A DNA stretch of 5,648 nt from an uncultured Clostridia bacterium (GTDB lineage: Bacteria; Bacillota; Clostridia; Oscillospirales; Ruminococcaceae). The stretch's first letter is position 1, and each line of letters begins with the position of its first letter. The notes beneath the pieces are model-generated. The model worked only from the letters and a program-made list of their open reading frames with translations. It was not told the origin of the DNA and searched no databases. This document shows, one piece after another, positions 1 to 4,672 of the stretch. The DNA lies in contig CALBGD010000134.1 in the NCBI GenBank assembly GCA_937893735.1, forward strand, positions 1 to 5,648. The letters run 5' to 3'. The translations under genes and the position numbers were made by a program.

Positions 1-42
1 CTTCAAAAAGAACGACCCGCGGAAAGGACAGATGATTTATGA
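1..42 (+). CDS. 3' end of an unidentified upstream gene (partial)
   Basis: Frame 1 from the window edge reads LQKERPAERTDDL and stops at TGA 40-42. This stop overlaps the ATG of the next gene (39-41) as ATGA, the classic translational-coupling overlap, which is why this frame is preferred. The other two frames also stay open from the edge: frame 3 stops at 32-34, and frame 2 runs 53 bases into the next gene before stopping at 92-94. Only 13 residues are visible, so no function can be assigned. If the call is right, the phosphotransferase is a distal gene of an operon whose promoter lies left of the window. Confidence 0.45.
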   Translation, partial: LQKERPAERTDDL

Positions 43-794
43 CACTGAAGAATATGATATCCGACGGCGAGAAGGTTCAGGTTTTCGAGGTTGACGGCAA
101 GGCTGTCAAGGTATTCAAGGATCCCAATGAACCGAAGAGCGTTGTTCTTTACGAAGCACTTACACACTCCAGAGTTGAGGAGACCGGTTACAGCCGCGTT
201 CCCGCACTCGAGGAGGTTACTAAGATAGATGGCAAGTGGGCGATTTCCTATCAGTTCGTTAAGGGCGACACCCTTTCCGAGCTGATGAAGAAGGATCCCA
301 AGAAGGCTGACGAATACCTTGAGCAGATGGTAGACCTCCAGATCGAGATCAACTCCCAGCGCTCCCCGAAGATCAGCCGTCTGAAGGATTACCTGAAGCG
401 CTCCATCGAGGGTCTGGACATGATCGACGATGTAAAGAAGTACGAGCTTCTTACCCGCCTTGAATCCATGCCGAAGCACGTAAAGCTCTGCCACGGCGAG
501 TTCACTCCGGACAACATCATCATCAACGATGACGGCGTTTTCGTGGTTGACTGGCTGAAGGCTAAGCAGGGCAATGCTTCCGCTGATGTTGCAAAGACCT
601 ACCTGTGGTTCTGCCTGCATCACCACACAGAGTACGCTGAGAAGTACCTCAAGCTGTACTGCAAGAAGACGGGCACCGCTGTCAAGTACGTTCAGGACTG
701 GCTCCCCATCGTGGCTGCCGCACAGCTCAAGTTCAAGCGCCCTGAAGAGCGTGAGCTTCTGCTCACCTGGATCGACATTGCGGATTACGAATGA
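39..794 (+). CDS. APH/choline-kinase-fold phosphotransferase
   Basis: This 251-residue protein has the kinase-like APH fold. Visible landmarks are the ATP-lysine strand AVKVF (K24), a likely helix-C Glu in LYEAL (E39), the hinge-like YQFVKGDTL (71-79), a catalytic loop LCHGEFTPDNIII (150-162) and the metal-binding VVDWLKAKQG (D171). D183 in ADVAKTYLW is the usual post-loop Asp. The catalytic-loop Asp of the family motif HGD is Glu here (HGE, codon GAG), and the glycine-rich loop is weak, so activity is uncertain. The family phosphorylates small molecules such as aminoglycosides, choline, thiamine or sugars, and the substrate here cannot be read from the sequence. The protein is shorter than typical APH(3') enzymes, and nothing suggests an acquired resistance gene. 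The start is supported by AAAGGA at 23-28, ten bases upstream, and by the ATGA overlap with the preceding frame. A strong terminator follows at 851. Confidence 0.85.
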   Translation: MTLKNMISDGEKVQVFEVDGKAVKVFKDPNEPKSVVLYEALTHSRVEETGYSRVPALEEVTKIDGKWAISYQFVKGDTLSELMKKDPKKADEYLEQMVDLQIEINSQRSPKISRLKDYLKRSIEGLDMIDDVKKYELLTRLESMPKHVKLCHGEFTPDNIIINDDGVFVVDWLKAKQGNASADVAKTYLWFCLHHHTEYAEKYLKLYCKKTGTAVKYVQDWLPIVAAAQLKFKRPEERELLLTWIDIADYE

Positions 795-850
795 TTTCTT
801 ACTATTAGTTGTTTTTCTCCTTTTCATAATACTTATCGGGCATAACTCGA

Positions 851-884
851 CCCCCTCCGGACTTCGGAGGGGGAATTTTTTTTT
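851..884 (+). terminator. Rho-independent terminator of the phosphotransferase unit
   Basis: A perfect 9-bp stem pairs CCCCCTCCG (851-859) with CGGAGGGGG (865-873) around the loop GACTT. It is followed by AA and nine T (876-884). The minus-strand side lacks a T run, so it works in the plus direction only. Confidence 0.93.
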
Positions 885-885
885 G

Positions 886-925
886 ATGTAAAATAAAAAT
901 CAGGGCACTATAATATGCCCTGATT
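886..925 (-). terminator. Rho-independent terminator of the ppa-maf operon
   Basis: A 10-bp stem pairs AATCAGGGCA (898-907) with TGCCCTGATT (916-925) around an 8-base loop. On the minus strand it is followed by TTTTTATTTTAC (plus-strand 897-886). It begins 6 bases after the maf stop codon. Confidence 0.9.
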
Positions 926-931
926 CTTCGG

Positions 932-1492
932 TCAGTTGTTTATTCTCCGATAAAGCTCGCCCACCGGGAGACCCATAACGTTGTAATAGTCGCCCTCTAT
1001 CCTCTTCACAAGGAGCGCGCCCCTGCCCTGTATGCCGTAGGCTCCCGCCTTGTCCATGGGGTCGCCGGTGGCAGCGTAGGCTTCTATTTCCGATTCAGTC
1101 AGCGGGAAGAATTCCACGGTGGTCTCCTCAACGAAGCTGATCGTTTTGTCTGGCGTTATAACGGTAACTCCCGTGAAAACGCTGTGCTTCCTGCCGGAGA
1201 GCCTGCGGAGCATTTCCACCGCGTTTTCGCGGCTGTGCGGCTTCCCGAGGATATCTCCGTCTATCGCGACAACGGTGTCTGCGGCGATTATAGTGTCCGT
1301 AACGTCTCCGCTGGGGAATTTCCGCGCGGATACCTCTGCGGCCTTCTGCTGTGAAAGCAGCAGCACTGCTTCGTCCGGGGCGATATTCGCCGGGAGCTTT
1401 TCCTCGCCCTGCGCGGGGATAACCTCAAAATCCGGGGTTATAAGCGCCAGAAGCTCTCTTCGGCGCGGAGACTGGCTTGCAAGTATCATCAC
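932..1492 (-). CDS. maf: Maf-family nucleoside triphosphate pyrophosphatase
   Basis: This 186-residue cytoplasmic protein is of normal Maf length. Family landmarks are ILASQSPRRREL at the N-terminus (3-14), the metal/catalytic stretch IIAADTVV (68-75), LGKP (82-85), LSGRKHSVFTGV (98-109), the GDPMDKAGAYGIQGRGALLV block (143-162) and EGDYYNVMGLP (166-176). The AYGIQG form places it with the B. subtilis Maf/E. coli YhdE subgroup, known to hydrolyse dTTP, UTP and modified pyrimidine nucleotides to the monophosphate plus pyrophosphate, rather than with the m7GTP-active YceF subgroup. Maf is linked to septum arrest and to removal of non-canonical nucleotides. It is the second gene after ppa: the GTG start at 1492 gives a GTGA overlap with the ppa stop, while an ATG one codon later (1489) gives a one-base overlap. 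AAAGGG lies 6 and 9 bases upstream of these starts, so the start is uncertain by one codon. Confidence 0.95.
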   Translation of the reverse strand: MMILASQSPRRRELLALITPDFEVIPAQGEEKLPANIAPDEAVLLLSQQKAAEVSARKFPSGDVTDTIIAADTVVAIDGDILGKPHSRENAVEMLRRLSGRKHSVFTGVTVITPDKTISFVEETTVEFFPLTESEIEAYAATGDPMDKAGAYGIQGRGALLVKRIEGDYYNVMGLPVGELYRRINN

Positions 1493-2061
1493 TTCTTGCC
1501 CTTTACCTTGTGCTCGGGGGTGTAAGGGTGCTGTGCGCCGTAGATATCGTTATAATTCTTGATGCACTGCTTGATTACCTCGACAGCCTGCTTCTGACCC
1601 ATCACCTCGTTAACTGCGGTCGTCTTTCCCTCAAGCTGCTTGTAAACGGAGAAGAAGTGGCGCATTTCCTCGAACAGATGGCTCGGGAGCGCTTCTATCC
1701 CGCGGTATGCGTTGTAGGTGGGGTCCTCGAACGGGATAGCGATTATCTTCTCGTCGTTCTTGCCGTTGTCCAGCATGGTGATCACTCCGATAGGATAGCA
1801 CTGTACCAGCACCAGCGGGTCGATAGGCTCGTTGCAGAGCACCAGTACGTCCAGCGGGTCGCCGTCGTCCGCAAGGGTGCGCGGGATAAAGCCGTAGTTT
1901 GCGGGGTAGTGGGTGGAGGTGTACAGGATACGGTCGAGGATAATAAGACCGGTCTGCTTGTCCAGCTCGTACTTCTTCTTGCTGCCCTTTTCGATCTCGA
2001 TAACTGCGATGAAGTCGTTCGGGGTTATGCGGTCGGGGTTTATGTCATGCCATATATTCAT
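1489..2061 (-). CDS. ppa: Family I (soluble) inorganic pyrophosphatase
   Basis: This 190-residue cytoplasmic enzyme hydrolyses pyrophosphate to two phosphates and so pulls biosynthetic reactions forward. It carries the family I signature DGDPLDV (66-72) with metal-binding Asp 66, 68 and 71. Other active-site elements are EIEKGSKKKYE (22-32), R44 in LDRIL, HYPANYGFIP (51-60), LDNGKNDEKIIA (97-108; D98, D103, K105) and HFFSVYKQLEGK (135-146; Y140, K141). The start at 2061 is chosen because AAGGAG (plus-strand 2071-2076) sits 9 bases upstream and the protein begins with a family-like MNIWHDI. The open frame extends upstream to 2259, but that part crosses the promoter and does not resemble the family. 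Ppa leads the operon with maf, which overlaps its stop codon. Since Maf releases pyrophosphate, the pairing makes metabolic sense (inference). Confidence 0.97.
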   Translation of the reverse strand: MNIWHDINPDRITPNDFIAVIEIEKGSKKKYELDKQTGLIILDRILYTSTHYPANYGFIPRTLADDGDPLDVLVLCNEPIDPLVLVQCYPIGVITMLDNGKNDEKIIAIPFEDPTYNAYRGIEALPSHLFEEMRHFFSVYKQLEGKTTAVNEVMGQKQAVEVIKQCIKNYNDIYGAQHPYTPEHKVKGKK

Positions 2062-2095
2062 ATCGGTGGTCTCCTTTTCGGTTTTTAGTAAGTTC

Positions 2096-2124
2096 ATTAT
2101 ACAACTTTTAACGCGGTATTTCAA
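2096..2124 (-). promoter_or_regulatory. Sigma-A-type promoter for ppa-maf
   Basis: On the minus strand TTGAAA (2124-2119, 5 of 6 to consensus) is separated by exactly 17 bases from TATAAT (2101-2096, perfect). The -10 box ends 34 bases before the ppa ATG, which leaves a short leader containing the AAGGAG site. No riboswitch or attenuator is visible. Confidence 0.85.
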
Positions 2125-2146
2125 GTAGTTTCCGAAGAAATCCGTC

Positions 2147-2173
2147 ACTGTATCACTTTTGCGGCATATTATA
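2147..2173 (+). promoter_or_regulatory. Candidate sigma-K promoter for dpaA-dpaB
   Basis: The -10 region CATATTATA (2165-2173) fits the sigma-K consensus CATANNNTA exactly, preceded by G as is common. An AC dinucleotide at 2147-2148 lies 16 bases upstream, matching the minimal -35 AC at the usual spacing. No sigma-E-like ATATT -35 is present. In B. subtilis the dipicolinate synthase genes are transcribed by sigma-K in the mother cell, which agrees with the gene downstream. The AC part is weak evidence alone; the -10 match plus context carries the call. Confidence 0.6.
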
Positions 2174-2180
2174 GTAGTGA

Positions 2181-2196
2181 CCGGGAATGACCCCGG
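2181..2196 (+). other. Short GC hairpin at the predicted dpaA mRNA 5' end
   Basis: CCGGG (2181-2185) pairs with CCCGG (2192-2196) around the loop AATGAC. If transcription starts about 7 bases after the -10 box, the stem begins at nearly the first base. It ends 11 bases before the GGAGGT site, so it would not hide it. A role as 5' mRNA stabiliser is only a guess. Confidence 0.25.
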
Positions 2197-2218
2197 GGGA
2201 ATACGGCGGAGGTGTGTG

Positions 2219-3040
2219 ATGGAAGAATATCTGTTTCTCGGCGGCGACAGGCGTATCATTTATGCGGCGGAGCTGATAGCGCAGAGCGGCGCAGTCTGCG
2301 CAGAGGGTCTGTGCGGGAATTTTGCCCCTCCGGAGGGCAGGTATTCAAGGATAGTTCTGCCCCTGCCGTTTTCCCGGGACGGAATGACGATAAACGCGCC
2401 GTTTTCGGAGAAGCCGCTGCCGCTTTCCCTTATCGCGGAGTACGCCGCGCCGGGTGCGCTGGTGCTGTCCGGCGGAACGTCACCGGAGCTCGAAAAACTC
2501 TGTGCGGAAAACGGGCTGAGGCTTGCAGACTACTTTACCGGCGAGGAACTCACGCTGAAAAACGCCGTCCTTACGGCGGAGGGCGCGGTGTCCCTGCTGA
2601 TAAGCAGCTCCGACGCGGCGATCTTCGGAGCGGGAGCGCTGATAATCGGCTACGGCAGGATAGGCGGCTATCTGGCGCGGATACTGCGGGATATGAGGTG
2701 CCGTGTTACAGTCGCAGCGCGTAGTCCGATACAGCGCGAAAAGGCCCTGCTGGACGGAATGTGCACGCTCCCCGCAGACCTCGCGGAGCTTGCGGCGGCG
2801 GGAGCGGATTTCGTTATAAACACGGCTCCGGCGCAGCTCCTGACGGAGGAGTGCTTCGGGAGAATGCGTCCGGGCACTGTTTACATGGAGCTCGCCTCGA
2901 AGCCCGCAGAGCCTGAGAAGCTCTGGGCGGAGAAAGCCGGCGTAAGGCACGTTATGGCTTCCGGGCTGCCGGGGAAATTCTCAGCAAAGACAGCGGGGGA
3001 GGCTGTCGCGCAGGCGATAATCGCGGCGGCCTCCGTATGA
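2219..3040 (+). CDS. dpaA: Dipicolinate synthase subunit A
   Basis: This 273-residue protein is the dehydrogenase-like subunit (SpoVFA) which, with DpaB, converts the lysine-pathway intermediate dihydrodipicolinate/HTPA into dipicolinic acid in the mother cell for export into the forespore. The N-terminal domain opens with YLFLGGDRRIIYAAELI (4-20) and has TINAPFS (57-63), LVLSGGTSPEL (81-91) and LTAEGAVSLLI (118-128). A Rossmann NAD(P) domain follows with GYGRIG (144-149), an Arg after strand 2 (VTVAARS, R168) that favours NADPH, and NTAPAQLL (201-208). The C-terminal block GLPGKFSAKTAG (249-260) is characteristic of the family. GGAGGT at 2208-2213, five bases before ATG 2219, fixes the start; the frame is open 20 codons further, but that part overlaps the predicted promoter. 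The gene is very G+C-rich. Its stop TGA overlaps an ATG at 3037. The asd, dapG and dapA genes that follow it in B. subtilis are absent here. Confidence 0.95.
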   Translation: MEEYLFLGGDRRIIYAAELIAQSGAVCAEGLCGNFAPPEGRYSRIVLPLPFSRDGMTINAPFSEKPLPLSLIAEYAAPGALVLSGGTSPELEKLCAENGLRLADYFTGEELTLKNAVLTAEGAVSLLISSSDAAIFGAGALIIGYGRIGGYLARILRDMRCRVTVAARSPIQREKALLDGMCTLPADLAELAAAGADFVINTAPAQLLTEECFGRMRPGTVYMELASKPAEPEKLWAEKAGVRHVMASGLPGKFSAKTAGEAVAQAIIAAASV

Positions 3041-3087
3041 CCACGAAAGGAGGATTCCGCCTGAAACACGGCGGTAACTATATATGA
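3037..3087 (+). CDS. Candidate 16-codon coupling minicistron between dpaA and dpaB
   Basis: The frame reads MTTKGGFRLKHGGNYI. Its ATG (3037-3039) overlaps the dpaA stop as ATGA, and its TGA (3085-3087) overlaps the dpaB ATG as ATGA, so it fills the gap exactly. Its codons 4-6 contain the strong Shine-Dalgarno AAAGGAGG (3046-3053). No ribosome binding site of its own is evident, so it would depend on reinitiation by ribosomes ending dpaA. It could instead be a chance frame, with the gap simply holding a remote binding site for dpaB. No peptide function is claimed. Confidence 0.35.
   Translation: MTTKGGFRLKHGGNYI
3046..3074 (+). promoter_or_regulatory. Remote Shine-Dalgarno plus hairpin ahead of dpaB
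   Basis: AAAGGAGG (3046-3053) is a near-perfect ribosome binding site but ends 30 bases before the dpaB ATG at 3084. No nearer purine-rich site exists, and an in-frame TAA at 3075-3077 rules out an earlier dpaB start in the gap. Between them CCGCC (3057-3061) can pair with GGCGG (3070-3074). Folding this hairpin would shorten the effective spacing to about 12 bases. This arrangement is known for a few phage and bacterial genes, but here it is inferred. Confidence 0.4.
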
Positions 3088-3686
3088 CCGATATTTCAAA
3101 GCTTGCGGGGCTGCGGGTGGGGGCAGCTGTGTGCGGCTCGTTCTGCACGTTCTCGCGGGCATTCAGGGCGCTGGAGGAGCTCACGGCGGCGGGCTGCGAT
3201 GTCACCCCGATAATGTCGGAGTGCGCCTACACCACGGATACGCGTTTCGGCAGGGCTCAGGAGCACGCCGCGCGGCTGTTCGACATCACCGGAAAGACGG
3301 TGCTCCACGAGATAACCACCACCGAGCCGATAGGTCCCAAGAAGATGTTCGATGTGCTGCTTGTGGCTCCATGCACCGGGAATACTCTTGCTAAGCTGGC
3401 GGCGGGAATAATTGATACACCCGTCTGCATGGCGGTAAAGAGCCACCTTCGCAGCCAGCGCCCGGTAGTCATTGCGGTGTCTACGAATGACGCGCTTGCC
3501 GGAGCCTCCAAGAACATAGGAATACTGCGGAATTACAAGCACTTCTACTTCGTACCGCTGAGGCAGGACGACCCGGTAGGGAAGCCGTTCTCGATGGTCG
3601 CGGATTTCACGAAGATCCCGCAGACGATAGAGGCGGCGCTTGACGGCGTGCAGATACAGCCGATGATAGCGGACAGACCAATATAA
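3084..3686 (+). CDS. dpaB: Dipicolinate synthase subunit B
   Basis: This 200-residue protein has the same length as B. subtilis SpoVFB. It is the flavoprotein-like subunit that acts with DpaA to form dipicolinic acid, which gives spores heat resistance and a dehydrated core. Landmarks are VGAAVCGSFCTF (12-23), TPIMSECAYTTDTRFG (41-56), a TEPIGPKKMFDVLLVAPCTG block (80-99, flavin-binding type), NTLAKLAAGIIDTPV (100-114), MAVKSHLRSQRPVVIAVSTN (116-135), KNIGIL (143-148) and YFVPLRQDDP (155-164). The start at 3084 aligns with the family N-terminus and cannot move upstream because of the TAA at 3075. It lacks a normal ribosome binding site directly upstream (see the 3037-3087 and 3046-3074 entries). 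A two-way terminator begins 2 bases after its stop, so the operon ends here. Confidence 0.95.
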   Translation: MTDISKLAGLRVGAAVCGSFCTFSRAFRALEELTAAGCDVTPIMSECAYTTDTRFGRAQEHAARLFDITGKTVLHEITTTEPIGPKKMFDVLLVAPCTGNTLAKLAAGIIDTPVCMAVKSHLRSQRPVVIAVSTNDALAGASKNIGILRNYKHFYFVPLRQDDPVGKPFSMVADFTKIPQTIEAALDGVQIQPMIADRPI

Positions 3687-3688
3687 AG

Positions 3689-3722
3689 AAAAGGCGCTGT
3701 GAGCGATTTCACAGCGCTTTTT
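3689..3722. terminator. Bidirectional terminator between dpaB and the lipoprotein gene
   Basis: A perfect 9-bp core stem pairs GCGCTGTGA (3694-3702) with TCACAGCGC (3709-3717) around GCGATT. A G-T pair and four A-T pairs extend it outward. On the plus strand it ends in TTTTT (3718-3722). On the minus strand it ends in CCTTTTCTTTA, starting 7 bases after the lipoprotein stop (3725), so one hairpin serves both converging genes. Confidence 0.92.
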
Positions 3723-3724
3723 AA

Positions 3725-4498
3725 TTATCCCTCAGCGGTACCTGCTTCGGCATAGTCCGACATATTCACCGCACTGCCGGTCATGTCGTCAGTGCCGGTG
3801 AGTGCCACGCGGTCTATCGTGTACCATGCGGAGGTAGAATTGTGATCCTCCAGCGAGTCATAGAGCTGTATCGTGACTGTTCCGTCATCGTTGTTCTGTG
3901 TGCCCGCCATTCCCGGAACATATCCCTCCGGGCTGTTCGCCTTATAGTAGCGCTGGGCAATCTGCACCAGCTCCCCGTTGCTGTAAAAATGGAATCCATC
4001 TGCGTCGCTGGATATGAATACGAAATTTTCCTCCGTGCCGTCCTCCCATGTGAGGGTAACGCTTTCCTCTGAGATATCCGAGGGGACTGCAATGGTGTTG
4101 TCGTCCGCCGCACCCATGTGGAATATTATGTTTTCCTCGCCGTATTCGTATTCAAAGGGGAGGCCAATCCCGGACTCAAAATCACGGGTGGAGCCGCCTG
4201 TTTCGTCAGCATAGAATAAGAAATATTCATTGCTTCCGCGCCATGCTCCGGGCTTGAATACCAGGGAGTCAGTGCTTGTGGAAGTTTGCGCAGTCTGGCT
4301 GTCGGAAGTGGGCTGGGCAGTGGTAACGTCCGGCTCTTCGGCGGTGGTATTTTCAGCGGAGGTATCGGCAGGAGAGGTTTCCTGTTCAACAGCGGAAGCG
4401 GCGCCGGAGCTTTCCTCCGCCGGGGAGCTGACCTTATCCGACTGACAGCCTGTCAGGAGCATTCCAGCCGCCGCAATTATTGCTAAATATTTTTTCAT
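3725..4498 (-). CDS. Lipoprotein of unknown function
   Basis: This 257-residue protein starts with a lipoprotein signal peptide: MKK, a hydrophobic stretch LAIIAAAGMLL and the lipobox LTGC, with lipidated Cys18. It should sit on the outer face of the membrane. Residues 19-78 are a Ser/Thr/Glu/Ala-rich linker. The folded part (about 79-257) begins VFKPGAWRGSNEYFLFYAD and is rich in Phe/Tyr beta strands (FEYEYG, IIFHMG, VTLTWEDG, FHFYSNG). A C-terminal part follows with DGTVTIQLYDSLEDHNSTSA (205-224), WYTIDRVALTG and DDMTG. I recall similar modules in Ruminococcus secreted proteins but cannot name a family. No catalytic motif is seen, so binding or sensing is more likely than an enzyme (inference). 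AAAGGA (4510-4505) lies six bases before the ATG. The gene appears monocistronic with its own candidate promoter and the terminator at 3689-3722. Confidence 0.88.
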   Translation of the reverse strand: MKKYLAIIAAAGMLLTGCQSDKVSSPAEESSGAASAVEQETSPADTSAENTTAEEPDVTTAQPTSDSQTAQTSTSTDSLVFKPGAWRGSNEYFLFYADETGGSTRDFESGIGLPFEYEYGEENIIFHMGAADDNTIAVPSDISEESVTLTWEDGTEENFVFISSDADGFHFYSNGELVQIAQRYYKANSPEGYVPGMAGTQNNDDGTVTIQLYDSLEDHNSTSAWYTIDRVALTGTDDMTGSAVNMSDYAEAGTAEG

Positions 4499-4534
4499 AT
4501 TGTATCCTTTCTGACACAGTTGTGTTTATCAGTG

Positions 4535-4563
4535 TCCAAAATATTTTATAAGTGTACAGTAGA
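4535..4563 (-). promoter_or_regulatory. Candidate sigma-A-type promoter of the lipoprotein gene
   Basis: TTTTCA (4563-4558, 4 of 6 to consensus) lies 17 bases from TATAAA (4540-4535, 5 of 6) on the minus strand. The -10 box ends 36 bases before the ATG. The poor -35 would suit an activator-dependent promoter (inference). The region is AT-rich, so a chance match is possible. Confidence 0.4.
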
Positions 4564-4573
4564 ACAGTGAAAA

Positions 4574-4593
4574 ATATATGTTTGATATGTGAC
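4574..4593 (-). repeat. Tandem 9-bp direct repeat, 11-bp period, upstream of the lipoprotein -35
   Basis: On the minus strand TCACATATC occurs at 4593-4585 and again at 4582-4574, one helical turn apart. In the same 11-bp register a weaker copy (ACATATATT) starts at 4571 and TCAC starts at 4560. The pair ends 10 bases before the -35. Two half-sites of the form TCACA-N6-TCACA resemble the tandem sites bound by OmpR/PhoB/PhoP-type response regulators. The identity of any regulator is unknown. Confidence 0.4.
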
Positions 4594-4633
4594 AGATATG
4601 TGATTCGATGCATTAGATAAAAGTCATATAACA

Positions 4634-4668
4634 AAAAAATCCCCCGCCTGTAAAACGGGGGATTTTTT
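4634..4668. terminator. Terminator of the surface-protein gene, symmetric in both directions
   Basis: A 13-bp stem pairs AAAAAATCCCCCG (4634-4646) with CGGGGGATTTTTT (4656-4668) around a 9-base loop. The GC core of six pairs is flanked by an A run on one side and a T run on the other. It begins 4 bases after the minus-strand stop at 4673 and is followed on that strand by seven T. No plus-strand gene precedes it, so its main role is on the minus strand. Confidence 0.92.
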
Positions 4669-4672
4669 ATAA

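Noticed and set aside
39..794. Aminoglycoside resistance gene
   Set aside because: Only the broad APH fold is shared. The HGE loop, the small size and the lack of any mobile context give no support for drug resistance.
3..827. A long minus-strand open frame (274 codons) fully antisense to the phosphotransferase
   Set aside because: It shows no family motif and no ribosome binding site. It would have to run through the terminated phosphotransferase gene, whose plus-strand product has clear kinase landmarks. Codon bias of the real gene explains the lack of stops.
1477..2088. A 203-codon plus-strand frame antisense to ppa
   Set aside because: The minus strand encodes an unmistakable family I pyrophosphatase with promoter and ribosome binding site; the antisense product resembles nothing and ends within the ppa leader.
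2159..2218. Upstream extension of dpaA by 20 codons
   Set aside because: It would begin at TTG inside the predicted promoter region and has no ribosome binding site, whereas GGAGGT lies five bases before ATG 2219.
2062..2259. Upstream extension of the ppa frame by 66 codons
   Set aside because: It crosses the ppa promoter and the dpaA promoter and start, and lacks pyrophosphatase similarity. The internal ATG at 2061 has a proper AAGGAG.
4511..4672. A small RNA or riboswitch in the gap upstream of the lipoprotein gene
   Set aside because: The gap is explained by the lipoprotein leader, promoter, tandem repeats and the terminator of the next gene. No conserved riboswitch-like fold or tRNA is visible.
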